Shown piece after piece: positions 33,010 to 41,147 of a DNA stretch of 64,000 nucleotides. The notes under the pieces were generated by a model. The model saw only the letters and a list, made by a program, of their open reading frames with translations. It made no database searches and was not told where the DNA came from. The number at the start of each line of letters is the position of its first letter. Position 1 is the first letter of the stretch. The position numbers and the translations under genes were made by a program. The stretch is from a virus: positions 62,001 through 126,000 of IMG/VR virus record IMGVR_UViG_3300028654_000010, one strand, 5' to 3'.

Positions 33010-33353
33010 CTGCCATCAAGGAAGGCGATAAGTTGTTCGTCGTCACCCGGAGGGACATCGCTCCCGGTTACCAAGGGGTGCAGTCGCAGCACGCCCTGCG
33101 CCAGTTCACCGCTGACCATCCCGACCTCGATGCCGAGTGGTTCACCAACTCTAACTTCTTGGCGTGGCTGTCGGTCGACGACGAGGTCGAGCTGATGCGG
33201 CTGATCGCTCGGGCCAAGGATCACGGCCTCAGGTGGTCGGTGTTTCGGGAGCCCGATGTGGGTGGCGAGATCACCGCCATTGCGATCGAACCTCACCCGA
33301 AGGCGGTCGAACTGTGCAGGGGCCTGCCGCTGGCCCTGAAGGAGCTGGCGTGA
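33006..33353 (+). CDS. PTH2-like peptidyl-tRNA hydrolase
   Basis: The protein has 115 residues from a GTG with GGAG eight bases upstream and overlapping the previous stop. It has KLFVVTRRDIAPGYQGVQSQ with the usual VV-R-D-L start of PTH2, HALRQFTADHPDLDAEW, then FLAWLSVDDEVELMRLIARA and ITAIAIEP with the Gly-Gly before it. Family length is about 115-120. A second, more canonical PTH2 lies at 62218. It would release stalled peptidyl-tRNAs in the cytoplasm. Confidence 0.75.
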   Translation: MTAIKEGDKLFVVTRRDIAPGYQGVQSQHALRQFTADHPDLDAEWFTNSNFLAWLSVDDEVELMRLIARAKDHGLRWSVFREPDVGGEITAIAIEPHPKAVELCRGLPLALKELA

Positions 33354-33769
33354 GCAAGGACCCGGAATTACAGCACACGATCAACCTAGTGTTGGGTGAT
33401 TATTCACACGATGGTCACTCCAGGACTGATACTGTGACCATCATCAGCAACCTCGAGAAGAAGGACGTCGTGAAGGCGTACAAGAAGGGTTGTGAGAAGG
33501 TCGGGTTCAACTTGACCGACGATGTGTGTGCTGACTATGAAGACATGGCAATGCCTGCCGAAATTGCTGAGAAGCTCAAGGCGGCAGGTATCGATCCCAA
33601 TGACTTCGTCGAGGTGCTTGATGAGAACCTCTCGTTTGACTACAACGGTGGGGCGTTCGCCGAGCTCTGGCTTCGCATCGCCCAATTAGGCAATCCTGAC
33701 TTCAAGTACAAGGTCACTGAAGACGAAAGCCCGAACATCAACATCGGGGGATATGGACTTTACGAATGA
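33350..33769 (+). CDS. Phage protein of unknown function
   Basis: The protein has 139 residues from a GTG overlapping the previous stop. The first part is basic and helical (NLEKKDVVKAYKKGCEKVGF), and the rest is acidic with helix-turn patterns (AEIAEKLKAAGIDPNDFVEV). No motif is recognised. It is coupled to the next gene by ATGA. Confidence 0.55.
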   Translation: MSKDPELQHTINLVLGDYSHDGHSRTDTVTIISNLEKKDVVKAYKKGCEKVGFNLTDDVCADYEDMAMPAEIAEKLKAAGIDPNDFVEVLDENLSFDYNGGAFAELWLRIAQLGNPDFKYKVTEDESPNINIGGYGLYE

Positions 33770-34179
33770 GCGACGACAAACAACTGCTGCCCACCAAGCC
33801 CCTACCTCCCTGCAACCTGTGTGGGGAAGCCTGCGCGGCACCGCACCACGCCGACAATGCCCTATCACCCATGGGCCTCATCAACTGCACCGTCAGTGGG
33901 GGCTACGACTCGACGCCGGGCAATGGCTGTGGCGCACTCGACGACTCGACGTCATACACCTTCTCGCTGTGCGAGTGGTGCCTCGACTGGTTGTTCGCGC
34001 AGTTCAAGCACCCACCGACGACCAGCGACTACATATCACCGGGTGAGGACGTCAACCCATGGCGTCCTGCAGAAGAGCGCGTCTATCTAGATGAATGGCG
34101 ATCACAGAAGAAGGAGTTCTATGCAGAGCTCCTCCGGCGCAATGCGGCGCGAGCAAGTCTCATCGTTCGAAAGCCATAG
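33766..34179 (+). CDS. Zinc-ribbon-like protein
   Basis: The protein has 137 residues. Two Cys pairs are visible: CNLCGEAC near residue 16 and LCEWCLDWLF near residue 68, the spacing of a treble-clef or ribbon. The region between contains a Gly-rich CTVSGGYDSTPGNGCG. The C-terminus is a basic helix. It ends six bases before the tRNA at 34186. Confidence 0.6.
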   Translation: MSDDKQLLPTKPLPPCNLCGEACAAPHHADNALSPMGLINCTVSGGYDSTPGNGCGALDDSTSYTFSLCEWCLDWLFAQFKHPPTTSDYISPGEDVNPWRPAEERVYLDEWRSQKKEFYAELLRRNAARASLIVRKP

Positions 34180-34185
34180 ATCACT

Positions 34186-34257
34186 GCTCCCGTAGCTCAG
34201 TGGCAGAGCAGTCCGATTTCAACCGGATGTGCGAGGGTCCGAATCCCTCCGGGAGCG
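34186..34257 (+). tRNA. tRNA with an 8-nt anticodon loop, isotype undecided
   Basis: Acceptor GCTCCCG/CGGGAGC (7 bp), D-arm GCTC AGTGGCA GAGC, T-arm GAGGG TCCGAAT CCCTC and discriminator G are all regular. The anticodon stem can only be formed well as GTCCG/CGGAT (one G-U), which leaves an eight-base loop ATTTCAAC. Depending on the position of U33 the anticodon reads UUC (Glu), UCA (opal) or a four-base UUCA. Seven-base alternatives give two or more mismatches in the stem. No CCA is encoded. The ATG of the next gene starts at 34259, at the very end of the tRNA. Confidence 0.75.
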
Positions 34258-34258
34258 C

Positions 34259-34447
34259 ATGACAACAGAACGATCTGAACTCATCAACAAGTGGTGGGTG
34301 ACGGGCCTGCTCAACGGCATCAAGGCACAACACCTCCAACGCTGTGCCGAGCGTCTCGAGGAGGCCAACAAGCGTGGCGGCGAGCCCGGTGCTGTCGACC
34401 GTTGCCTGGCAGCAATGCAGCGAGAAGGCCTGTTCTGCGGCCGTTGA
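34259..34447 (+). CDS. Small helical protein starting at the tRNA 3' end
   Basis: The protein has 62 residues, beginning two bases after the tRNA (34186-34257), so the mRNA may start where tRNA processing cuts. It is helical and charged (HLQRCAERLEEANKRGGEPG) with a C-terminal AAMQREGLFCGR. No family is recognised. The frame is also open a little upstream inside the tRNA. Confidence 0.5.
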   Translation: MTTERSELINKWWVTGLLNGIKAQHLQRCAERLEEANKRGGEPGAVDRCLAAMQREGLFCGR

Positions 34448-34472
34448 ACTCGACGTGCACGTGGCATAAGAT
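34444..34472 (+). promoter_or_regulatory. Promoter for the nuclease-like gene, leaderless type
   Basis: TTGAAC (34444-34449), a 17-base spacer with CACGTG, and TAAGAT (34467-34472) are followed by six bases and the ATG at 34479. It is the best match to a sigma-70-like promoter in this window. Confidence 0.6.
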
Positions 34473-34478
34473 CATGGG

Positions 34479-35348
34479 ATGAGTGAACCAGAGGACATCG
34501 TCGCTGGTGCAGACGGCGCGGTACCTGAAACGATTGATCCGTCGCGTTTCGAGTTATTGCCCACGGGTAAGCTGCACGTGTCCTTCAGCGAAGTCAAGGG
34601 TTGGGCGGAATGCAGTTACCGTCACAAGTTGCAGCACATTGACCACATCGATGCCGATCTACCCAGCGTCCACATGGACTTCGGCACGGCGATGCACGCG
34701 GCCTGCGAGCACTACCTCCGCACCCGCAAGATGGTCAAGCGCATCTTTCTCGACAAGTTGAAAGAGCTGTGGACCGAGCACGCCGTCCGATTGCCTGGTG
34801 ACTACACCACCGATGCCTTCACGCAGTTCGGCAAGGAGGGATTGGCGATCCTGCCCGAAGTACCTGCGTGGCTCGATGCGACGTTCAAGAATTGGGAGTT
34901 CATCGACGCCGAGCACTACCTCTATGAACCCATCGAGGGCCACCCGCATGCCTTCAAGGGTTACATTGACGGCGTCATCCTGTGTGATGGACCGTTCAAG
35001 AAGCGACTGGTCTGGTTGCTCGACTGGAAGACGTGTGGCTGGGGGTGGAAGCGCGAGAAGAAAGAAGACGACATGGTCAAGGCGCAGATCATCCTCTACA
35101 AGAACTATTGGTCGATCAAGACGGGGACAGATCCCAAGGACGTCAGGTGTGGCTTCGTTCTGTTGAAGCGGACTGCTAAGGCCGGCGCGCGCTGCGAATT
35201 GTTCTCGGTGTCAGTGGGGGAAGTGACGACGAGGCGGTCGCTGCAGGTCGTCAACAACATGCTGACTAGCATCAAGGCGGGGGTGACGAAGAAGAATCGG
35301 GCCAGTTGTACGTTCTGTCAATTTTACCAGACGCCGCACTGTACGTAG
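34479..35348 (+). CDS. Cas4/RecB-like PD-(D/E)XK nuclease with an iron-sulfur-type Cys set
   Basis: The protein has 289 residues. It has FSEVKGWAECSYRHKLQHID with Cys45 near the N-terminus, DFGTAMHAACEHYL (conserved Gly and His), GYIDGVIL and WLLDWKT, which supply the Asp and D-x-K of the nuclease core. At the C-terminus CTFCQFYQTPHC has Cys277, Cys280 and Cys288. Four Cys in this order are the [4Fe-4S] arrangement of Cas4 and AddB-type nucleases. Phage versions act in DNA recombination or processing. No Cas genes or CRISPR repeats are present. Confidence 0.82.
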   Translation: MSEPEDIVAGADGAVPETIDPSRFELLPTGKLHVSFSEVKGWAECSYRHKLQHIDHIDADLPSVHMDFGTAMHAACEHYLRTRKMVKRIFLDKLKELWTEHAVRLPGDYTTDAFTQFGKEGLAILPEVPAWLDATFKNWEFIDAEHYLYEPIEGHPHAFKGYIDGVILCDGPFKKRLVWLLDWKTCGWGWKREKKEDDMVKAQIILYKNYWSIKTGTDPKDVRCGFVLLKRTAKAGARCELFSVSVGEVTTRRSLQVVNNMLTSIKAGVTKKNRASCTFCQFYQTPHCT

Positions 35349-35380
35349 ATCAATACCTGCACAACAGGATTAGAGTTGAG

Positions 35381-35386
35381 TATGAT
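35381..35386 (+). promoter_or_regulatory. -10-like box for the 35414 operon
   Basis: TATGAT lies 27 bases before the ATG at 35414, with GAAAGG as ribosome-binding site between, so this transcript would have a short leader. Confidence 0.4.
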
Positions 35387-35413
35387 GCTGATCACGAAAG
35401 GTCTTGGGCCGCA

Positions 35414-36670
35414 ATGACACAACAGAAGACGAAGATCCTGATGCTCGCAGATCACCCGTTGTCTACTTCGGGCGTCGGAACGCAGTCCCGTTGGCTCGCG
35501 CAAGGCCTCATCAACACCGGCAAGTACAGCTTCAAAGTATTCGGGGGTGCCGTCAAGCACGAGAATTACGACACCATCAAAGTCAGCGATGACTTCATCA
35601 TCAAACCCATTGATGGCTTTGGTAACAAGAACATCCTACGACAAGTACTTGCAGTTGAACGACCCGATGTGTTACTACTTTTCACTGACCCACGATTCTT
35701 CATGCACGTGTGGGAGATTGAGGACGAAATCCACCAACTCTGTCCGATCGCCTACAATCACCTATGGGACAATCCCCCGTGGCCCGAGTTCAATCGCGTC
35801 ATCTACGAGTCAATCGACCTCGTCAATTGCATCAACTACCCGACCTACGACATGGTCCACCAGCGCTTTCCCGACAAGACCAACTACATCCCGCACGCCG
35901 TCCCCGACAACATCTTCTTCCCACTGCCCGCCTCCGAGAAGGCACGCTTGAAGGAATTGGTCCTGGGTAAGGACAGGCTCGATCACTTCACCGTGTTGTT
36001 CGTCAGCCGCAATGCACGCCGCAAGGTGCCGTCCGACATCATCGTCTCCTTCAAGCAGTTCCTCGACGCGCTTGAGAAGAAGGAAGGTCACCGCAAGGCG
36101 TCATTTGTGTGCCACTCTGATCCCCTCGATCCTGAGGGCCCGAACCTGCACCACGTCATCGACATGCTACACCTGCGCAACCACGTCATCTTCTCGAAGG
36201 ATCGCATCGGCTTCCCGGAGATGAACGCCCTCTACAACGTCTGTGACACCGTCGTCAATCGTAGCTGCAATGAAGGCTTTGGCCTACCCATCCTCGAGGC
36301 CAAGATGGCAGGTAAGCCCATCATTGCACTGAAGACGGGTGGCCTGACGCGACAGGTCGAGGACTATCAGACGGGGGAGCAGTACGGAGTGGCCATTGAA
36401 CCTGAGGTCAAGACGCTAGTGGGCAATCAACTTGTGCCCTACATCTTTGAGGACTTCTGTTCACATGAAACGCTGGCCAAGGCCTTCATGACAGTGTACG
36501 ACATGGGTGCCGAGGGCCGTGACGCCTTAGGCATCAAGTGCCGAGCACATGCCTTGAGGGACTACAACATCAACCAGATGATTGTTAATTGGGATACGTC
36601 ACTGACTAAGTTGGTCAGTGAGTGGAAAGCGGGCAAGCGGCCGGCGAGGTGGAGTAAGGTGGAGCTATGA
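35414..36670 (+). CDS. GT4 glycosyltransferase
   Basis: The protein has 418 residues. It has the N-lobe ILMLADHPLSTSGVGTQSRW (Gly-rich loop), NHLWDNPPWPEFNRV, the donor lobe HFTVLFVSRNARRKVPSDII, and NRSCNEGFGLPILEAKMAGK with the E-x7-E helix, followed by PIIALKTGG. All GT4 elements are present at normal length. It is coupled to a second GT4 at 36667. Confidence 0.88.
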   Translation: MTQQKTKILMLADHPLSTSGVGTQSRWLAQGLINTGKYSFKVFGGAVKHENYDTIKVSDDFIIKPIDGFGNKNILRQVLAVERPDVLLLFTDPRFFMHVWEIEDEIHQLCPIAYNHLWDNPPWPEFNRVIYESIDLVNCINYPTYDMVHQRFPDKTNYIPHAVPDNIFFPLPASEKARLKELVLGKDRLDHFTVLFVSRNARRKVPSDIIVSFKQFLDALEKKEGHRKASFVCHSDPLDPEGPNLHHVIDMLHLRNHVIFSKDRIGFPEMNALYNVCDTVVNRSCNEGFGLPILEAKMAGKPIIALKTGGLTRQVEDYQTGEQYGVAIEPEVKTLVGNQLVPYIFEDFCSHETLAKAFMTVYDMGAEGRDALGIKCRAHALRDYNINQMIVNWDTSLTKLVSEWKAGKRPARWSKVEL

Positions 36671-37824
36671 AAACCGTCCTCCTTCGCGGACCCTCACTGA
36701 CACAATCGGGTTACGGGGTGCACGCGCGCCAGCTGGCGAAGTGGCTCCTGTCTCGTCCTGATCTTGACGTCAAGTTTGGTACTCTGCCATGGGGAGACAC
36801 ACCCTGGCTCATTGACGCCGAGCTTCACGGAGGCCTCGTCGGACAGATCATGCAGCGCAGCGTGCCCTTCGACACCAAGGCCGACGTCACGGTGCAATTG
36901 CAACTTCCCAATGAATGGGATCCCACCCTTGCCCCCATCAACATCGGCATCACCGCCGGCGTCGAGACCGACCGCTGCAATCCCGAGTGGGTCGCCGCAT
37001 GTAACAAGATGACTGCTGTCGTCGTCCCGTCACAGCACACCAAGGCGTGCTTGACCAATTCGGGCACGGTGACGCGGCCCCTCTACGTCATTCCTGAGGC
37101 CTACAGCACCGCCATCAGCGAACCTCCGATTGACTTGGCGCTCGACTTTGACACCCCCTTCAACTTCTTGGTCTTTGGCCAGCTGACGGGCGCCAACGCC
37201 GAGAGCGATCGCAAGAACATCTTCTACACCATCAAGTGGCTGTGTGAAACGTTCAAGGATGATGCCGAAGTAGGCATCATCCTCAAGACCAACGTCGGTA
37301 AGAATAGCCTCATTGATCGCGGTCTGACGAAGAACCTATTGACGGGCGTCATCAATGAGTCACGGCGAGGCAACAAGTTTCCCAAGGCCTACCTGCTTCA
37401 CGGCGACATGACCGACGGTGAGGTCGCTGCACTGTACAAGCACCCGAAGGTCAAGGCACTGGTCACTCTGACGCGGGGCGAGGGCTATGGCCTCCCCATC
37501 CTCGAAGCCGCGGCGTCGGGCCTACCCGTCATTGCCACGGGCTGGTCAGGTCACCTTGACTTCATGAAGCACGGCAAGTACGTCAGCATCTACTACCAGT
37601 TGGCCGAAGTTCACGCGAGCCGCATCGATAACAAGATCTTCGTCAAGGGCGCCCGATGGGCCAACGCCAGTGAGGAAGATGTGAAGAAGCGCGTGTTGAA
37701 GTTCAGGCAGAGCCCCACCATTCCCAAGCAGTGGGCGACTGAACTGGCACCAGTGTTGTTGGAGAAGTACAGCCTCAGTGCAATCTGCAAGCAGTACGAC
37801 GCCGCCCTCAAGGAGTACATCTGA
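36667..37824 (+). CDS. GT4 glycosyltransferase
   Basis: The protein has 385 residues. It has LLRGPSLTQSGYGVHARQLA, GITAGVETDRCNPEWVAACN and VVVPSQHTKACL in the N-lobe, and FLVFGQLTGANAESDRKNIF and TRGEGYGLPILEAAASGLPV in the donor lobe. It overlaps the previous gene by four bases. With 35414 it forms a two-enzyme unit next to the late gene region, suggesting modification of virion proteins. Confidence 0.88.
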   Translation: MKTVLLRGPSLTQSGYGVHARQLAKWLLSRPDLDVKFGTLPWGDTPWLIDAELHGGLVGQIMQRSVPFDTKADVTVQLQLPNEWDPTLAPINIGITAGVETDRCNPEWVAACNKMTAVVVPSQHTKACLTNSGTVTRPLYVIPEAYSTAISEPPIDLALDFDTPFNFLVFGQLTGANAESDRKNIFYTIKWLCETFKDDAEVGIILKTNVGKNSLIDRGLTKNLLTGVINESRRGNKFPKAYLLHGDMTDGEVAALYKHPKVKALVTLTRGEGYGLPILEAAASGLPVIATGWSGHLDFMKHGKYVSIYYQLAEVHASRIDNKIFVKGARWANASEEDVKKRVLKFRQSPTIPKQWATELAPVLLEKYSLSAICKQYDAALKEYI

Positions 37825-38141
37825 TGCTGTGGGCATGGGCCATCATTGTCACGTTGTTACTGTTGGGCTCAGCCTGGTTGAACCTGGTGACGGTGAGGCA
37901 GAACCTAGCATTGAGCGACCAACGTGAAGAGCTCGTCGATCAGATTGAAGAATCACTCGACGTGCTCGATCACTGTTACGCGCGGCTGGCTCACCACGCG
38001 GCAATCCCGGTCCTCAGCGATGAACCTGTCATCCAAGACGTCATCCATGACATCAAGCTGGCACGCAACAGCGTGTTGGCAGTCGCCAGCAAGGTCGTGG
38101 CCTATGGCGGTTCCGGGGCCACGACTGACGATGTGGTGTAA
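37824..38141 (+). CDS. Small membrane-anchored protein
   Basis: The protein has 105 residues. Residues 3-22 are hydrophobic (WAWAIIVTLLLLGSAWLNLV), and the rest is a charged helix (LSDQREELVDQIEESLDVLD) with an Ala-rich end. The topology resembles the 1935 protein but no sequence similarity is obvious. It could be a lysis or membrane-anchoring factor. Its stop TAA overlaps the -10-like box at 38139. Confidence 0.6.
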   Translation: MLWAWAIIVTLLLLGSAWLNLVTVRQNLALSDQREELVDQIEESLDVLDHCYARLAHHAAIPVLSDEPVIQDVIHDIKLARNSVLAVASKVVAYGGSGATTDDVV

Positions 38142-38144
38142 GAT
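38139..38144 (+). promoter_or_regulatory. -10-like box upstream of the gp55-like gene
   Basis: TAAGAT is followed by eight bases and an ATG at 38153. That ATG opens a ten-residue frame (MAFQPVINEA, stop at 38185) which overlaps the start of the sigma factor at 38175, so it may act as a translational leader. Confidence 0.4.
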
Positions 38145-38152
38145 CAACTAAC

Positions 38153-38185
38153 ATGGCCTTTCAACCGGTGATCAATGAAGCGTAA
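38153..38185 (+). CDS. Possible 10-residue leader peptide
   Basis: MAFQPVINEA follows the -10-like box at the leaderless spacing and ends inside the start of the gp55-like gene, out of frame with it. Terminating ribosomes could restart at 38175. This is an inference from position only. Confidence 0.3.
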   Translation: MAFQPVINEA

Positions 38186-38975
38186 GAATGTTGTCGCCGT
38201 CAAAGGTCACAATCCAATGATCGTCGAACCTCAACCTGCTACACCTCCCTTGACGCCCGAGCAGAAGGCGGCCGCCAAGGCCGCCCGCATGTACTTCAAT
38301 GCTGGCACGCAGGCCGCCATTGTCGCCTTTCAGATCGCCGACAAGGCCGGCGACAAGAAGGAACGAGACAGGCTTTACGTCACCAGCATCTTGCCGGCAT
38401 TCCAGAAGTTGGTTGAGAACCTGATCAACATCCATAAGTTCACTTCACTGCACGACACCTACGATGACCTGAAGAACGACTGCATCAACTTCCTGTTCGA
38501 GACGCTACATAAGTTTGACTCGACCAGAGGAACTAACGCGTTCTCATACTTCAATGTAGTTTCAAAGAACTGGCTCATCATCAAGACGAAGCAGAAGAAT
38601 CAACGCGTACGCCGTTCGGTCAGCCTCGACGATCCCGAAGCACTGTCAGCCAATGAACAGCGCATTGTTGAGGATCACTGCACTATCCCGGGTCAAGATG
38701 TGGTGCTTGAAAATCAATCGTCGGTGCACGCGATGGTGGGTCTGCTATATGAGATCCGCAGCAAGGTGAAGTCGGAGAATGAACTCGCGTGCATCAACAG
38801 CATTATTACCATCTTCGAGAATATTGATGACATTGACCTGTTGAGCAAGAGTGCCATCCTGCTCTACATGCGTGAACTAAGTGGGCTATCACCCAAGCAA
38901 TTGACAACGACACTGCAGGCGATCAAGAAGCAGTACCGTCGGTTCAAGCTCGATCCAAAGTTCAAGCTGTTTTGA
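38175..38975 (+). CDS. gp55-like late-transcription sigma factor
   Basis: The protein has 266 residues. AFQKLVENLINIHKFTSL followed by YDDLKNDCINFLFETLHKFD and FSYFNVVSKNWLIIKTKQK is the region 2-like core of phage late sigma factors of the T4 gp55 type. There is no extended region 4. A long basic C-terminus (KKQYRRFKLDPKFKLF) ends in a hydrophobic LF, in keeping with the sliding-clamp contact of gp55. It would direct host RNA polymerase to late promoters. T4 gp55 is shorter (185 residues); larger versions are known in big T4-like phages. It stands just before the virion genes. Confidence 0.75.
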   Translation: MKRKNVVAVKGHNPMIVEPQPATPPLTPEQKAAAKAARMYFNAGTQAAIVAFQIADKAGDKKERDRLYVTSILPAFQKLVENLINIHKFTSLHDTYDDLKNDCINFLFETLHKFDSTRGTNAFSYFNVVSKNWLIIKTKQKNQRVRRSVSLDDPEALSANEQRIVEDHCTIPGQDVVLENQSSVHAMVGLLYEIRSKVKSENELACINSIITIFENIDDIDLLSKSAILLYMRELSGLSPKQLTTTLQAIKKQYRRFKLDPKFKLF

Positions 38976-39000
38976 CATCCACCTACACCTAAGTATTGTC

Positions 39001-39390
39001 ATGACTGATCCTAATCCTACGTCCATTGTTGAAATTTCCGAACGTGACTTTGAGGCAAAAATTCGTGACTTCAGTGACCTACTCAAGGACATTGAGAACC
39101 TCAGCGACAAGAAACGTGAGTTATGGAAGAACATCTATGAGAACGCGATCAGCGATCGACAGAACAGTTTCATCGTCTTCAAGCAGGTCTTCAACCTGAT
39201 CAACGCCAAAAGCACTAGCACCAGCACTGAATACGCCGTCCACGCTAAAACGCTGACGAGCTGCATTGAACGCATGGCAAAAGCCAACGACCAGCTGATC
39301 AAGCTCGCCGATCTCGTCGCCCAAGCCGAACGCAAGGACAATGAGCTAGACGCCGACGACCTGTTCGATCGCATCAACAAAGGGGCGTGA
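39001..39390 (+). CDS. Small acidic helical protein; gp33-like coactivator is a possibility
   Basis: The protein has 129 residues, mostly helical and charged. The end ELDADDLFDRINKGA is acidic with a hydrophobic LF pair, reminiscent of the clamp-binding tails of T4 gp33 and gp55. The position directly after the gp55-like gene would suit gp33. I see no firm motif, so this is a suggestion. A TAAGTA hexamer lies five bases before the ATG. Confidence 0.5.
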   Translation: MTDPNPTSIVEISERDFEAKIRDFSDLLKDIENLSDKKRELWKNIYENAISDRQNSFIVFKQVFNLINAKSTSTSTEYAVHAKTLTSCIERMAKANDQLIKLADLVAQAERKDNELDADDLFDRINKGA

Positions 39391-39429
39391 TCCACGTGCG
39401 TAGGTTACGTATCGAGGTGAGGTCACCCG

Positions 39430-40893
39430 GTGCCCGGTAACAAGTATGACGCGCTTGAGATGGTCAAGCACATCACCGAAGGCAACGCCGACGACGTGCT
39501 GCGGCGTAAGGCGGCGTACGACCATGCACCCGGGGGCTTTCCGATCTTCCTACGCTTTGTCATTCTCGATGTCATCAGCGACCCGGCAACGCTCGATGGC
39601 ACCAAGCTATCGCACTACGAACACGATCTAAAGGTCGCCAACATCCAATACGCGACCGTCGCTCCGAGAAATTCGATCATCGCGCGCCGGGTGATGGGAG
39701 GTGACTCAGGCGCCAGTGAAAAGGTGATGGTATTGTACCCGTTTTTCCCGCCACACCTCGCCTTTCCTGCCAAACCAGGAGAGCACGTTTGGGGGATGTT
39801 TGAACACTCTGATGCCAAGTCCAATGAGCTCGGGTACTGGTTCTGTCGCATCGTGCAACCCAACTTTGTCGAGGATCTTAATTACACCCACGCCGATCGA
39901 CAGCACGACCAATCTTTTTTGCCCGGCCTCAGCGACGTCTTTAATGGCACCGACGATCCCAAGTATGAATTCAAGAATGGCGTCGTCAATAGTAAGGACG
40001 GCGACCGCTATGCAATTCCATCGACGGCGACGCTACCTGATGATCCCGATGCCTACAAGAAGGTGTTGACGACGTCCGATGCTTCACAGATCATTCAGTA
40101 CGAAGCGGTGCCTCGATACCGCAAACGCCCCGATGAAATTGCCTTCGAAGGCAGCAACAACACGTTGATCATTCTGGGTACCGATCGCACCGGGCCCATC
40201 TCAGATTATTCATCGGATCCCAACCAGGGAATGGTACCCAAACCATGTGCTGGTGACATCAGGGGCGGAGCAGGGGCCATCGATGTGGTAGTGGGCCGCG
40301 GGCAGACTCCATTGACGGCGGGTAAGGCCGAAGTCAATGAATTGGGTCGCAAGGAGTTAGGAAAATCGAAGAAGGACTTGACGGGCCAAGAGGGCGACGT
40401 TGATTTCAAGAACGACAGGACGCGAGTCCTGCTGTCACAGAAAGCCAAGCCCGACGCCAAATTCGGCATCGACAGCGTGGTAGCTGCACACTCTTCGGCG
40501 ACGGCAATCAATGATGGTTCAGGTGAGGGTGCCCTAGGCGTCAAGACCGACAAGATCAGGTTGATCGCCCGGCACGACGTGGTCATCCTGGTGATGGGGG
40601 CGACGGAAAAGGACGCCGATGGCAACGTCAAGGATCCTGACGCTAACCCCGATAACTGTGCGTCTGTCATCGTCAGGACCAACGGCGACATTGTCTTCAC
40701 TCCCGCCAAGAAGGGCGTCATCAAATTGGGCGGCGACGGTGCCAACTTGAGCGTCCTGTGTTCAAAGGCCATCACCGGCAACGGCGACGGCTCGGGTCAA
40801 GTGACGGCTGCACCCATCGTCGACAGCATGGGCGGCTCGCACGGCGCGGGCGCCACTAATGGCGAGTTCGCAACGAAAATTCTTCTCTTGTGA
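39430..40893 (+). CDS. Virion protein, baseplate hub or spike candidate
   Basis: The protein has 487 residues from a GTG with GAGGTGAGG upstream. Residues about 90-160 (VLYPFFPPHLAFPAKPGEHV, GYWFCRIVQPNFVEDLNYTH) look like an OB-fold module as found in baseplate hub proteins. The C-terminal half is rich in Gly, Asp and short strands (IIKLGGDGANLSVL), as in spike-like beta structures. It precedes gp25- and gp6-like genes, the usual place for hub and spike genes. Confidence 0.6.
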   Translation: MPGNKYDALEMVKHITEGNADDVLRRKAAYDHAPGGFPIFLRFVILDVISDPATLDGTKLSHYEHDLKVANIQYATVAPRNSIIARRVMGGDSGASEKVMVLYPFFPPHLAFPAKPGEHVWGMFEHSDAKSNELGYWFCRIVQPNFVEDLNYTHADRQHDQSFLPGLSDVFNGTDDPKYEFKNGVVNSKDGDRYAIPSTATLPDDPDAYKKVLTTSDASQIIQYEAVPRYRKRPDEIAFEGSNNTLIILGTDRTGPISDYSSDPNQGMVPKPCAGDIRGGAGAIDVVVGRGQTPLTAGKAEVNELGRKELGKSKKDLTGQEGDVDFKNDRTRVLLSQKAKPDAKFGIDSVVAAHSSATAINDGSGEGALGVKTDKIRLIARHDVVILVMGATEKDADGNVKDPDANPDNCASVIVRTNGDIVFTPAKKGVIKLGGDGANLSVLCSKAITGNGDGSGQVTAAPIVDSMGGSHGAGATNGEFATKILLL

Positions 40894-40920
40894 TGACGAT
40901 GCGAAAGGTAGTTACAGATC

Positions 40921-41142
40921 ATGCCCCTCAATGATGCCGCCGCGGCGCAGTGTGCTCAAGCCATCGTCGCCGCCCTCAACATTCCGTCTGACGTACAGTC
41001 GGAGGCGCTCGACAAGTGGAAGACTGTCGTGGGTCAGATCTTCACCGTCATCGTCGCCCAAGCCCTCGTATTGCCCACCGCACTGATCGCCCCTCCGGGC
41101 GCAGCAGGAGGCCCTGTCACTGGCGTTGGAACGATCACCTGA
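40921..41142 (+). CDS. Small baseplate-region protein
   Basis: The protein has 73 residues. It has a helical first half (AAQCAQAIVAALNIPSDVQS) and a Gly/Pro-rich end APPGAAGGPVTGVGTIT. This end is familiar from small proteins encoded just before gp25 in T4-like phages. It is probably a minor virion component; function is unknown. A GAAAGG ribosome-binding site and a TAGTTA hexamer precede the ATG. Confidence 0.55.
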   Translation: MPLNDAAAAQCAQAIVAALNIPSDVQSEALDKWKTVVGQIFTVIVAQALVLPTALIAPPGAAGGPVTGVGTIT

Positions 41143-41147
41143 TCACC

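Noticed and set aside
34479-35348. CRISPR-Cas adaptation module
   Set aside because: The nuclease resembles Cas4, but no repeat-spacer array and no cas1 or cas2 is present in the window.
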